Positions 11,206-21,861 of a DNA stretch of 29,584 bases are shown piece after piece. The notes beneath the pieces are model-generated. The model did not search any database. It was not told the origin of the DNA and saw only the letters and a program-made list of their open reading frames with translations. This DNA comes from Owenia fusiformis (lineage: Eukaryota > Annelida > Polychaeta > Sabellida > Oweniidae). The DNA lies in assembly GCA_903813345.2 (NCBI GenBank), contig CAIIXF020000097.1, positions 1 through 29,584 on the forward strand. Direction: 5' to 3'. The position numbers were made by a program, and so were the translations under genes. Each line of letters starts with the position of its first letter. Position 1 is the first letter of the stretch.

Positions 11206-11236
11206 CGAATGTTGACCTAGTTACTTGGCTTGACTG
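11206..11236 (-). repeat. Right terminal inverted repeat of insertion 1
   Basis: On the plus strand it reads TCGAATGTTGACCTAGTTAC then TTGGCTTGACTG, the inverted complement of the left end. It is followed directly by the second ATAA copy (11237-11240). Confidence 0.88.
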
Positions 11237-14200
11237 ATAAGCGATTTAAGACGAATTGGATATTATATATCCCCCTAACAGAGAAGTCAATCGATACATC
11301 GCTCCTCTGGCAAACGTGAAAATATATACTTAAACGTCTCACAATATATCAAACTCGTCGCTGCTACCAGTGCGATGTACAGCTGGTCCGAAAATTGACA
11401 TTCGGTACATAGCCCAAAGTAAATCAGACTTGTATGACAAATTAGATACTCAATATCTCATGAATAGTATGACCAATCAACAAGTCCTAGGTAGGGAAAA
11501 TGTCAAAATGTATCCTGAAACATCTCACTAAATAACAAATATCATGCTGCCACCAGCGTTACGTACGACTGGTCCGAAATTGACATTTCCTCCAGAGCAC
11601 AAACTGCATCATAGATTTAAGACGAATTAGATATAAAATATATCACGAACGGGAACATCGTTCATTAAATCATTTCACGAGCATACTCCAAAATATATAC
11701 TTAAACGTCTCACGAAATTGCAAAGGACTGGCATGTACGAGTGTGACGTAAGACTCTTCGGAAAATTGACATTTCGTCAAGAGCGCAAATTGCATAAGCG
11801 ATTTAAGACGAATTGGATATTATATATCCCCCTAACAGCGAAGTCAATCGATACATCCCTTCTTTGGCAAACGTAAAAATATATACATAAACGTCTCACA
11901 ATATTTCAAACTAGTCGCTGCTACCAGTGCGATGTACAGCTGGTCCGAAAATTGACATTCCGTACATAGCCCAAAGTAAATCAGACTTGTATGACAAATT
12001 AGATACTCAATATCTCATGAATAGTATGACCAATCAACAAGTCCTAGGTATGGCAAATGTCAAAATGTATCCTGAAACATCTCACTAAATAACAAATATC
12101 ATGCTGCCACCAGCGTTACGTACGACTGGTTCAAAAATTGACATTTCCTCCAGAGCCCAAACTGCATCATAGATTTAAGACGAATTAGATATAAAATATA
12201 TCACGAACGGGAACATCATTCATTAAATCCTATAAGAGCATACTAAAAATATATACTTAAACGTCTCAAAAATTGCAAAGGACTGGCATGTACCAGTGTG
12301 ACGTACGACTGGTCGGAAAATTGACATTTCGTCAAGAGCGCAAATTGCATAAGCGATTTAAGACGAATTGGATATTATATATCCCCCTAACAGCGAAGTC
12401 AATCGATACATCCCTCCTTTGGTAAACCTAAAAATATATACATAAACGTCTCACAATATATCAAACTAGTCGTTTCTACAAGAGCGATGTACAGCTGGTC
12501 CGAAAATTGACATTCCGTACATAGCCCAAAGTAAATCAGACTTGTATGACAAATTAGATACTCAATATCTCATGAATAGTATGACCAATCATTAGGTCCT
12601 CGGTAGGGCAAATGTCAAAATGTATCCTGAAACATCTCACTAAATAACAATTTTTAATGCTGCCACCAGCGTTACGTACGACCGGTCCGAAATTTGACAT
12701 TTCCTCCATAGCACAAGTTGCATCATAGATTTAAGACGAATTAGATATAAAATATATCACGAACGGGAACATCATTCATTTAATCCATTCAAGAGCATAC
12801 TCCAAAATATATACTTAAACGTCTCACAAAATTGCAAAGGGTTGGCATGTACCAGTGTGACGTATGGCTCTTTGGAAAATTGACATTTCGTCAAGAGCGC
12901 AAAACGCATAAGCGATTTGAGACGAATTGGACATTATATATCCCCCTAACAGAGAAGTCAATCGACACATCCCTCCTTTGGCAAACGTAAAAATGAATAC
13001 ATAAACGTCTCACAATATATCAAAATAGTCGCTGCTACCAGTGTACCAGTGCGATGTACACCTGGTCCGAAAATTGACATTCCGTACATAGCCCAAAGTA
13101 AATCAGACTTGTATGACAAATTAGATACTCAATATCTCATGGATAGTAGGACCAATCAACAAGTCCTCGGTAGGGCAAATGTCAAAATGTATCCTTAAAC
13201 ATCTCACCAAATAACAAATATCATGCTGTCACCAGCGTTACGTACGACCTGTCCTAAAATTGACATTTCCTCCAGAGCACAAACTGCATCATAGATTTAA
13301 GACGAATTAAATATAAAATATATCACGAACTGGAACATCATTCATTAAATCCATTCAAGAGCATACTCCAAAATATATACTTAAACGTCTCACAAAATTG
13401 CAAAGGACTGGCCTGTACCAGTGTGACGTACGACTGGTCGGAAAATTGACATTTCGTCAAGAGCGCAAATTGCATAAGCGATTTAAGACGAATTGGATAT
13501 TATATATCCCCCTAACAGAGAAGTCAATCGACACATCCCTCCTTTAACAAACGTAAAAATATATACATAAACGTCTCACAATATATCAAACTAGTCGCTA
13601 CTACCAGTGCAATGTACAGCTGGTCCGAAAATTGACATTCCGTACATAGCCCAAAGTAAATCAGACTTGTATGACAAATTAGATACTCAATATCTCATGA
13701 ATAGTATGACCAATCAACACGTCCTCAGTAGGGCAAATGTCAAAATGTATCCTGAAACATCACACTAAATAACAAATATCATGCTGTCACCAGCGTTACG
13801 TACGACTGGTCCGAAAATTGACATTACCTCCAGAGCACAAACTGCATCATAGATTTAAGACGAATTAGATATAAAATATATCACGAACGGAACATCATTC
13901 ATTAAATCAATTTAAGAGCATACTCCAAAATATATACCTAAACGTCTCACAAAATTGCAATGGACTGGAAGATACAAGTGTGACGTACGACTGGTCGGAA
14001 AATTGACATTTCGTCAAGAGCGCAAATTGCATAAGCGATCTAAGACGAATTGGGTATTATATATCCCCCTAACATGAGAAGTCAATCGATACATCTCTCC
14101 TTTGGCAAACATAAAAATAAATACATAAACATCTCACAATAAATCAAACTAGTCGCAGCTACCAGTGCGATGTACAGCTGGTCCGAAAATTGACATTCCG

Positions 14201-17193
14201 TACATAGCCCAAAGTAAATCAGACTTGTATGACAAATTAGATACTCAATATCTCATGAAAAGAATGACCAATCAACAAGTCCTCGCTAGGGCAAATGTGA
14301 AAATGTATCCTGAAACATGTCACTGAATAACAAATATCATGCTGCCACCAGCGTTACGTACGACTGGTCCGAAAATTGACATTTCCTCCAGAGCAGAAAC
14401 TGCATCATATATTTAAGACGAATTAGATATAAAATATATCACGAACGGGAACATCATTCATTAAATCCATTCAAGAGCATACTCCAAAATATATACTTAA
14501 ACGTCTCACAAAATTGCAAAGGACTGGCATGTACCAGTGTGACGTACGACTGGTCGGAAAATTGACATTTCGTCAAGAGCGCAAATTGCATAAGCGATTT
14601 AAGACGAATTGGATATTATATATCCCCCTAACAGAGAAGTCAATCGATACATCCCTCCTTTGGCAAACGTAAAAATATATACATAAACGTCTCAAAATAT
14701 ATCAAACTAGTCGCTGCTACCAGTGCGATGTACAGCTCGTCCGAAAATTGACATTCCGTACATAGCCCAAAGTAAATCAGACTTGTATGACAAATTAGAT
14801 ACTCACTATCTCATGAATAGTATGACCAATCAACAAGTCCTCGGTAGGGCAAATGTAAAAATGTATCCTGAAACATCTCAGGAAATAACAAATATCATGC
14901 TGCCACCAGCGTTACGTACGACTGGTCCGAAAATTGACATTTCCTCAAACTGCACAAACTGCATCATAGATTTAAGACGAATTAGATATAAAATATATCA
15001 CGAACGGGAACATCATTCATTAAATCCATTCAACAGCATACTCCAATATATATACTTAAACGTCTATCAAAATTGCAAAGGACTGGCATGTACCAGTGTG
15101 ACGTACGACTGGTCGGGAAATTGACATTTCGTCAAGAGCGCAAATTGCATAAGCGATTTAAGACGAATTGGATATTATAATATATCCCCCTAACAGAGAA
15201 GTCAATCGATACATCCCTCCTTTGGCAAAAGTAAAAATATATACACAAACGTCTCACATATATCAAACTAGTCGCTGCTACCAGTGCGATGTACAGCTGG
15301 TCCGAAAATTGACATTCCGTACATAGCCCAAAGTAAATCAGACTTGTATGACAAATAAGATACTCAATATATCATGAATAGAATGACCAATCAACAAGTC
15401 CTCGGTAGGGAAAATGTCAAAATGTATCCTGAAACATCTCACTAAATAACAAATATCATGCTGCCACCAGCGTTATGTACGACTGGTCCGAAAAATTGAC
15501 ATTTCCTCCAGAGCACAAACTGCATCATAGATTTAAGACGAATTAGATATAAAATATATCACGAACGGGAACATCATTCATTAAATCCATTCAAGAGCAT
15601 ACTCCAAAATATATACTTAAACGTTTCACAAAATTGCAAAGGACTGGCATGTACCAGTGTGACGTACGACTCTTCGGAAAATTGACATTTCGTCAAGAGC
15701 GCAAATTGCATAAGCGATTTAAGACGAATTGGATATTATATATCCCCCTAACAGAGAAGTCTATCGATACATCCCTCCTTTGGCAAACGTAAAAATATAT
15801 ACATAAACGTCTCACAATATATCAAACTAGTCGCTACTACCAGTGCGATGTACAGCTGATCCGAAAATTGACATTCCGTACATAGCCAAAAGTAAATCAG
15901 ACTTGTATGACAAATTACATACTCAATATCTCATGAATAGAATGACCAATCAACGAGTCCTTGATAGGGCAAATGTAAAAATGTATCCTGAAACATCTCA
16001 CTAAATAACAAATATCATGATGCCACCAGCGTTACGTACGACTGGTCCGAAAATTGACATTTCCTCCAGACCACAAACTGCATCATAGATTTAAGACGAA
16101 TTAGATATAAAATATATCACGAACGGGAACATCATTCATTGCATCCATTCAAGAGCATACTCCAAAATATATACTTAAACGTCTCACAAAATTGCAAAGG
16201 ACTGGCGTGTACCAGTGTGACGTACGACTGGTCGGAAAATTGACATTTCGTGAAGAGCTCAAATTGCATAAGCGATTTGAGACGAATTGGATATTATATA
16301 TCCCCCTAACAGAGAAGTCAATCGATACATCCCTCCTTTGGCAAACGTAAAAATGTATACATAAACGTCTCACAATATATCAAACTAGTCGCTGCTACCA
16401 GTGCGATGTACAGCTGGTCAGAAAATTGACATTTCGTACATAGCCCAAAGTAAATCAGACTTGTATGACAAATTAGATACTCAATATCTCATGAATTGAA
16501 TGGCCAATCAACAAGTCCTCGGTAGGGCAAATGTAAAAATGTATCCTGAAACATCTCACTAAATAACAAATATCATGCAGCCACCAGCGTTACGTACGAC
16601 TTGTCCGACAATTGACATTTCCTCCAGAGCAGAAACTGCATCATAGATTTAAGACGAATTAAATATAATATATATCACGAACGGGAACATCATTCATTAA
16701 ATCCATTCAAGAGCATACTCCAAAATATATACTTAAACGTCTCACGAAATTGCAAAGGACTGGCATGTACCAGTGTGACGTACGACTCTTCGGACAATTG
16801 ACATTTCCTCCAGAGCACAAAGTGCATCATAGATTTAAGACGAATTAAATATAAAATATATCACGAACGGGAACATCATTCATTAAATCCATTCAATAGC
16901 ATACTCCAAAATATATACTTAAACGTCTCACAAAATTGCAAAGGACTGGAAGATACAAGTGTGACGTACGACTGGTCGGAAATTAGACATTTCGTCAAGA
17001 GCGCAAATTGCATAAGCGATTTGAGACGAATTGGATATTATATATCCCCTTAACAGAGAAGTCAATCGATACATCCCTCCTTTGGCAAACGTAAAAATAT
17101 ATACATAAACGTCTCAAAATATATCAAACTAGTCGCAGCTACCAGTGCGATGTACAGCTGGTCCGAAAATTGACATTCCGTACATAGCCCAAA
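11237..17193 (-). repeat. Higher-order satellite array, reverse orientation, block 2
   Basis: The minus-strand A-B-C trimer continues from the C monomer split by insertion 1. A monomers end at 11628, 12187, 12742, 13308, 13867, 14424, 14983, 15544, 16102, 16660 and, as a chimera, 16847. Spacings are 559, 555, 566, 559, 557, 559, 561, 558, 558 and 187. Positions 12560-15544 are the mirror of forward 3389-6242 by many private variants. Positions 15545-16796 directly repeat 8096-9381. Positions 16848-17193 are a relative of 13868-14214. The block stops within monomer B at 17193, and the missing 25 bp of that monomer resume at 29441-29465. Confidence 0.97.
16661..16847 (-). repeat. Chimeric C/A monomer (two-monomer deletion)
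   Basis: Reading left to right, this 187-bp monomer follows reverse C through the CTCTTCGGACAATTGACATTTC part. At about 16797-16807 it then switches to reverse A (CTCCAGAGCACAAAGTGC). The step between A ends is 187 instead of 558 bp, so the equivalent of two monomers is missing. As at 4136-4320, the switch lies in the conserved AATTGACATTTC box. Confidence 0.9.
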
Positions 17194-17249
17194 AACAGGA
17201 TCTTAAGAGGTTCTGGACAAATCATTTGATTCTGGACTTGACATATTTT

Positions 17250-17720
17250 TTTTCCAACGAAATCACATCCAAGGGTTGAATTTTTATTGGATATTTAGAG
17301 AGCGAGTCCTGTATTGATTTCAATAAAAAGGTTAAAATAGAACGCTATTTGAGAGTTAATCTTATACTTTCATTACATTGATAAATTAAGGCAAATTCTG
17401 AAAAATTTTAAAGTGCATTTTTTATGAAATATTATCCAAGTATTTAGATGAAACGGTCTTATTCAAATACAAATCATAACATGATGATATTTTTTCATAA
17501 AATATTTCTTCAAGAAATTCAATTGAAGGCTCAAGATAAAACGAGCTAATTTAGGTGAAAACCCTTACATGATGATGTGTTTTCATGACTTCTTTCATAA
17601 AATTCCATCAAGGGGTGAAAATAAAATGATCGAATTTAAGTGATTTAAGGATCACGAGGATGGGTTTTCTTGGATATTTTCTATGAAATCCCATCCAGTG
17701 GTCAAGGTAAAATTTTTATT
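17250..17720 (+). repeat. Diverged subterminal repeats inside the left TIR
   Basis: Four diverged versions of one motif: a (T)nATGAAATTCCATC-like stretch, then a RAGGGKTSAAAATAAAA-like stretch. They begin at about 17254 (ACGAAATCACATCCAAGGG), 17512 (AAGAAATTCAATTGAAGG), 17599 (ATAAAATTCCATCAAGGGG) and 17684 (ATGAAATCCCATCCAGTGG). Spacing is irregular, about 85-260 bp. Arrays of subterminal motifs are a known place for transposase binding in several DNA transposon families; that role here is inference. The mirror set lies at about 28910-29380. Confidence 0.65.
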
Positions 17721-17931
17721 TGGTATATTTGGTCACGTGTTCGAACCCATAGAACCATATAGGAACGTCATTTTGAATGTTACGTGATAAATCCATATAA
17801 GGCTTTTAGAACAATGTGGGGAAAGATGAGGGGAAACCCCTGACACCTGTTCACGATTTTATCCGAACGTTCATCGGATCATTTCGGTTTTTATGCACTT
17901 CATTATTTTACCGAAGTTTGCCGATTCGATT

Positions 17932-18330
17932 CGTCGTATTTCGGAATATTGGGGACAATTTTATACTCCATTGGGAGTATTTTTAATCTACTTCTTATTA
18001 CGAAGATTCCCGAACCTTGTTCGGATTAATCCGGATTTTCTGACCTACTTCATCTACCGAGATTTAACGAGTTTACATTCGGCTCATTTCGGAATCCTGG
18101 TGACAATTTTATACTCCATTGGAGTATTTTTGATCTACTTCTCTGGATTTTTGATCTACTTCTTATGACGAAGATTCCCGAATCAGTTCGGATTAATCCG
18201 GATTTTCTGACCTACTTTATCTACCGAGATTTAACGAGTTAACATTCGTCTCATTTCGGAATCCTGGTGACAATTTTATACTCCATTGGAGTATTTTTGA
18301 TCTACTTTTTCTGGATTTTGCCCTACTTAT
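17932..18330 (+). repeat. 147/168-bp tandem repeat with perfect palindromes, left TIR
   Basis: About 2.5 copies of a unit recognised by ACGAAGATTCCCG (18000 and 18168) and TTTCGGAATCCTGGTGACAA. The step is 168 bp here and about 147 bp in the right arm, because this arm carries an internal 21-bp partial duplication around TGATCTACTTC (18131-18162). Each unit holds two perfect dyads: CGGATTAATCCG (18022-18033, 18189-18200) and ATACTCCATTGGAGTAT (for example 18111-18127). Confidence 0.88.
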
Positions 18331-18361
18331 TATAAGTTGACAGCAAGCAAATCAAAAAGTT

Positions 18362-18430
18362 CGCCATGAACGGGTTTCGATCGACTAACCTAGAGAGTGG
18401 AAGCTAAACACGCTAGCCATGAGGCTAACG
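18362..18430 (-). other. tRNA-like (SINE-head-like) module, minus strand
   Basis: Read on the minus strand it has the layout of a tRNA gene: an A-box-like CTCATGGCTAGCGTG, an anticodon-region stretch GCTTCCACTCTCTAG, then a B-box-like GATCGAAACCC. Comparison with the B-box consensus GGTTCGANTCC is my judgement. The cloverleaf stems do not pair well and there is no intact acceptor stem, so it would be a relic or a tRNA-derived promoter rather than a working tRNA. The mirrored copy at 28221-28290 keeps the same boxes. Confidence 0.4.
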
Positions 18431-18548
18431 TTCACCTGTGTGAGATGATAAAAGTATCATATATTTATACCGAGCGTCAATTTAGAATGATCTTCGCTTT
18501 TGACTCCACTTAGATACATCTCGTCAGTTGTATCCAGAATAGGTGAAC

Positions 18549-18602
18549 GCCTATGGTGTTAGTGAATAACCAAATCCCAGGCGAGTGGTTCGTATCCCAC
18601 CG
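18549..18602 (+). other. Second tRNA-like module, plus strand
   Basis: Plus-strand sequence with an A-box-like TGGTGTTAGTGAATAACC, followed about 30 bp later by a T-arm-like hairpin GTGG-TTCGTATC-CCAC, which contains a good B-box core (GGTTCGTATCC). The right-arm copy reads GGTTCGCACCCC. It is oriented away from the module at 18362-18430, so the two would fire outward if active. It is degenerate, with no full cloverleaf. Confidence 0.4.
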
Positions 18603-18905
18603 TGATATGTTATTTTTGCTTTATTAATACGACAGAAAGGAGCAAGGTGTAGGTTTGAAAACAAGACGTACGTTTATTTCAATACAGTTTTAGAAACATT
18701 AACCTCTGATAATTGAAGGATTTCCACTTCTGAAGCGCGACTAGATCTAAGAAGTTCATTAATCAAGACAGTGTAAACCTTTTAGATATATGTTAGACAA
18801 TGTACACGCCCCGTGTGGAATCAACTAAATGTTACATTTTGGATTTCATTGAGATCCTGTCATAGTCCTAAAATTTATTTTTCTGGAACATCATTTTTTC
18901 AACAC

Positions 18906-19050
18906 TGATACAAATTTCCCTGACATTTCCATGACATGTCTACAGTTTCAAAATTCCCGGACTCTTTGGCCCTTTTTGACCTTATTTTAAAATTCTCTGA
19001 CATTTCAGGCACTTGGAAAATTAAATCAAAACCCTGACATTTCCAGGTGT
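18906..19050 (+). repeat. Dispersed repeat fragment with CCTGACATTTCCA motifs
   Basis: Two exact CCCTGACATTTCCA copies (18918-18931, 19032-19045) and a variant TCTGACATTTCAGG (about 18996) lie within 150 bp, mixed with AAAATTC(C/T)C blocks. The second copy runs into CCAGGTGTGTACGAACG. This looks like a fragment of a dispersed repeat, and I cannot name the family. Confidence 0.5.
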
Positions 19051-19127
19051 GTACGAACGCTGGAATTATTCTTAAAATATCCTTCAAACAAAAGGGGAAA
19101 ATGCTATGCACAAATACTCTAATTTAG

Positions 19128-19175
19128 TTTGTATTGTAATTGCGTTGTATTACATTGCATTGCATTGTATTGTGT
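19128..19175 (+). repeat. Impure ATTGT/ATTGC microsatellite
   Basis: Successive TTGTA, TTGCG, TTGCA and TTGTG pentamers, for example TTGCATTGCATTGTATTGTG. It is an imperfect pentanucleotide tract. Confidence 0.7.
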
Positions 19176-20515
19176 ATTTATTTGAGTGTCCGTTGACGGT
19201 AAAGAAGGCATTTAAAAGTTATTTGTGAAACTTAATAAACTTAATAAACAATACTTTAACAGTATTCTGTTATGGCAAAGTATATTTCATTTTTTCTCTT
19301 GTTCTCTACAATCTGCGTTGAGGACACTGAAGCATATGTCTGTATTTTGTTGGTGGGGAACAGCGTATCCTATCGTTCACGGAGCAAATTCAACTCTCGT
19401 TCACGAGTACCTTGTTTTTGGGCTCTTGTCCCAAAGATAACGATTGTATAAGGTTGCATAATCAGGATTATGAGCTTTCATGTTCTCATAGTTACATCTG
19501 TTGTAAAACGAATCTTGTCGCAACCTCTGCGAATCACGACAGCATAACATTTGAATCACGTTGACATCATTGCAAAATTAGGCTAAATATGCTAAGTCAA
19601 GACGTTAATTAGCCCACGAAAGTTCATGGGTAACTTGAGAACTACAAAATACAACCAAATACTTTTCGAACGTACAATAGCAATATTTCTCACCTAACGT
19701 CTTCATAGTTTTAGGAACGTATTTTAAACGCATGATAGCCAAATATATCAAGATACTATATCTGCCTAAATGAAGTTATCTAGTGTTTACAAAGTTTTGA
19801 AATATATTATATCCAGATCCATCAGAAATTAACTTATCCATTTACATTACTTTACTAGTTCTAGTATCTTGCATGACTCGTTCATAAGAATTCTTTAATT
19901 CTACCTCGTTCCCAATACGTCCTCAGACAGACAAGAAATTGAAGTCACACCCGTTTGTTTGCGTGGCATATTTATACGTATACGCACTTTCTCTGATTAT
20001 TGTCAAACAAATACATTTCAGGAGAAGAACATAAAAAACAAATGCCTGAAACGAATGCCGAAACATAAATCCAAAGTGATTAAGTATAGAATGTTTTATT
20101 CTTTTACGATTTGATAAGAGACCGAGACTAAGAAATTAAATGCGACGAAATATTTTGACAACGTAATTTGTATACTGTTTTATTCTTAAAGTTCTATGCG
20201 ATAAATTATTTTATCTGTTTCAAAATGTTTCATTTTATTTTGCCTATATAAAAGAGATTGAAGAAGATAAGATAAACTGTTCCGTAATATATATTGTGTT
20301 TTAATAACCTTTTTTTAGAATCACAATGTAAAATAAATCTCCCGTTCCTGCCATTCTGGTAACGCCATGCAATGGATGCAATTCAAAGTGAGAGAGAGAT
20401 CTATGAATAACAGAATGCGTCCATGCCATTAATTTGGCCAAATACATGGCATGAAACTGACGTAAGTTTAAGTAAGCTACGCCCCCCGCTTTCTCTGGTA
20501 AATTATGACTTTATT

Positions 20516-20560
20516 TTTCGGAGTAATGGGTTTCGGACAACTGGGTTTCGGAGAACTGGG
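20516..20560 (+). repeat. Three exact-length 15-bp tandem repeats
   Basis: TTTCGGAGTAATGGG, TTTCGGACAACTGGG and TTTCGGAGAACTGGG follow each other with no gap. They stand directly before the 185-bp repeat region and may mark the end of another dispersed element. Confidence 0.9.
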
Positions 20561-20617
20561 GTGTACCCGATTACGCTTTGCACGCCGCTTTAAAATCCCG
20601 ATGTCTCCAGAGGTAGT

Positions 20618-21060
20618 TTAATCCGGTAGCCGACAGGCGTTTCTTGCATTATTGAATACAAGCTAACCTTATATTCGCGAATGCAACTAACGCCTTCCGG
20701 CTACCTGATTAACCCAGTATAATATGACCAAGTCATTTAAATATGAATGGAATAGTGGCAGGTACTATTCGTATTGACATGAGTTTCCAGTAAAATAATA
20801 GGTTAATCCGGTAGCCGACAGGCGTTAGTTGCATTTGCGAATACAAGCTAAGACTATGATTTGGGAATGGAAGATTTCAGCTTCCGGATTAACCTACCAT
20901 TCTATGGGCGACTCATTTAAATATGAAAAGAACCTGACAATATTCCATTAATATTTTAATGAATTGCCCATAAAATAGTAAAGTAGGTTTATCCGGTAGC
21001 CGACAGGCGTTAGCGGCATTCGCGAATACAAGCTCCTTTATTTCATAATTTGGGAAATAT
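20618..21060 (+). repeat. 185-bp tandem repeat with internal hairpin
   Basis: About 2.4 copies start at 20618, 20803 and 20988 with TTAATCCGGTAGCCGACAGG (the third has TTTATCC). Each continues CGTT...GCATT(C/A)(G/T)...GAATACAAGCT. The second half of each unit carries an (A/G)(A/C)GTCATTTAAATATGAA-like stretch. In the first unit the start is mirrored at 20672-20714 (CGCCTTCCGGCTACCTGATT), so a ~45-nt-arm hairpin spans about 20618-20714. The second unit ends a weaker mirror at CTTCCGGATTAACC. The family is unrecognised. Confidence 0.85.
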
Positions 21061-21861
21061 ATATTTTCACAATATTGAAATAGATGGTGGTTCAAAGTGG
21101 AATACATATCATACAAGTGTCACAGATATTTTTAGTGCATATATGGTCTGTCTTTGCATGACTTTGTAGAACATATCAAAACCCTGGGATCCACAGGGTA
21201 ACAGTAAGTACATTTCGTTAGATCTTCCGAAGTTCATGCTTCAAAGTTGTCAAAGTTGTAAAAGGGTAATCCTTTTTTGAGTACGAAAGCGTACTTTTTG
21301 TTCAATAGCCTTTCCCAGCTGCTAATCTTTTGAGTGCATCGTGCATTCAACGAATTGTATTCACTTATTAACCAATCAGTGCCAGGAACAAAATGCACGC
21401 TTACTTTTTGGGCTAAGTTTAGTGTTTTATGAAGCATGCTACATACAAATGTTACGCTTTTGCTCATTTACTTTGAGAACTATCTATAGGTACACATTAC
21501 CAATTGACTCCTAGATTTGAGTGAACAAGTACCTCGTATTTTTCATTTTTCGATATTTTGAGATTTGTTGGCTGATGAGTAACTTGATATTTTATGTCTA
21601 AATATATTAAAGTGGTTAATAGTAATAGTTTTATTGTACACCATAAACTGTTAACGTTTTAGAATTGGGACACAATATATGATTTGATAATAGAACAATA
21701 CATGTATATGTCTTACTCTAAACTCGGTGGTTTGTTTGTTAGTATGTTTTCTTAACAGCTCAATAACTGTTGTATTAATAAGGCGTTATACTATGAAAAA
21801 AAGATTGAACGATGTAGGCATAGGCAGAGGGAGTATCACACTACCCTACCACGTGAACACA
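21061..21861. other. Gene-free interior, no feature seen
   Basis: AT-rich sequence. The only sizeable ORF is 21234-21467 on the minus strand (77 codons, closed by a stop immediately upstream). A short stretch ending VHFVPGTDWLISEYNS faintly recalls the end of a retroelement RNase H, but nothing around it supports this. Confidence 0.5.

Larger units (their letters stand above)
9382..11236. mobile_element. Insertion 1: non-autonomous TIR DNA transposon, 1,855 bp
   Basis: A non-satellite segment interrupts a C monomer at GCATAA/GCGATT. The ends are imperfect inverted repeats of about 32 bp: the left end starts CGGTCAAGCCAACTAACTA, and the right end read inward starts CAGTCAAGCCAAGTAACTA; both continue to GTCAACATTCGA. 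ATAA is present at 9378-9381 and again at 11237-11240, and removing one copy plus the insert restores a perfect 186-bp monomer. The interior is AT-rich, with recurring ATTTCGAA motifs (for example near 9927 and 9942, and again near 11056). It has no ORF above 89 codons and nothing resembling a transposase. The superfamily is unassigned: a 4-bp duplication does not fit Tc1/mariner (TA), piggyBac (TTAA) or hAT (8 bp). Confidence 0.88.
17194..18648 (+). repeat. Left terminal inverted repeat of insertion 2
   Basis: About 1,455 bp inverted relative to 28002-29436. By eye the outer ~1.1 kb is nearly identical between arms, with only scattered substitutions (for example TTCAAAT against TTTAAAT near 17461). 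It also has a 21-bp extra segment at about 18141-18161 that the right arm lacks. The inner ~300 bp (18340-18648) is visibly more diverged. Similarity stops after AAGGAGCAAGGT. The arm contains, in order, subterminal diverged repeats, a palindrome-rich tandem repeat and two tRNA-like modules. A 91-codon ORF at 17893-18168 is mirrored in the other arm and looks like a by-product of the repeats. Confidence 0.95.
18649..20515. other. Gene-free interior of insertion 2, left part
   Basis: AT-rich sequence without a credible gene. A CCCTGACATTTCCA motif recurs at 18918-18931 and 19032-19045, with a looser copy near 18995. An impure ATTGT/ATTGC pentanucleotide tract lies at about 19128-19175. A TATA-like CCTATATAAAAGAG lies at about 20243 with no ORF after it. 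ORFs at 18899-19111 (minus) and 19225-19440 (plus) are short and show no family features. Confidence 0.6.

Noticed and set aside
25-17193. CRISPR array
   Set aside because: Repeats are 186-bp tandem monomers without unique spacers, and the context is eukaryotic.
17893-18168. 91-codon ORF in the left TIR and its 84-codon mirror at 28483-28737
   Set aside because: The match is explained by the inverted repeat. The frame runs through a tandem repeat, ends at different lengths in the two arms and has no recognisable domain.
20236-20260. Promoter with TATA-like CCTATATAAAAGAG
   Set aside because: In AT-rich DNA this is expected by chance, and no ORF or exon-like sequence follows.
21234-21467. 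77-codon minus-strand ORF with an RNase H-tail-like stretch
   Set aside because: The resemblance (VHFVPGTDWLISEYNS) is short and lacks catalytic residues. A stop lies immediately upstream and no retroelement sequence surrounds it.
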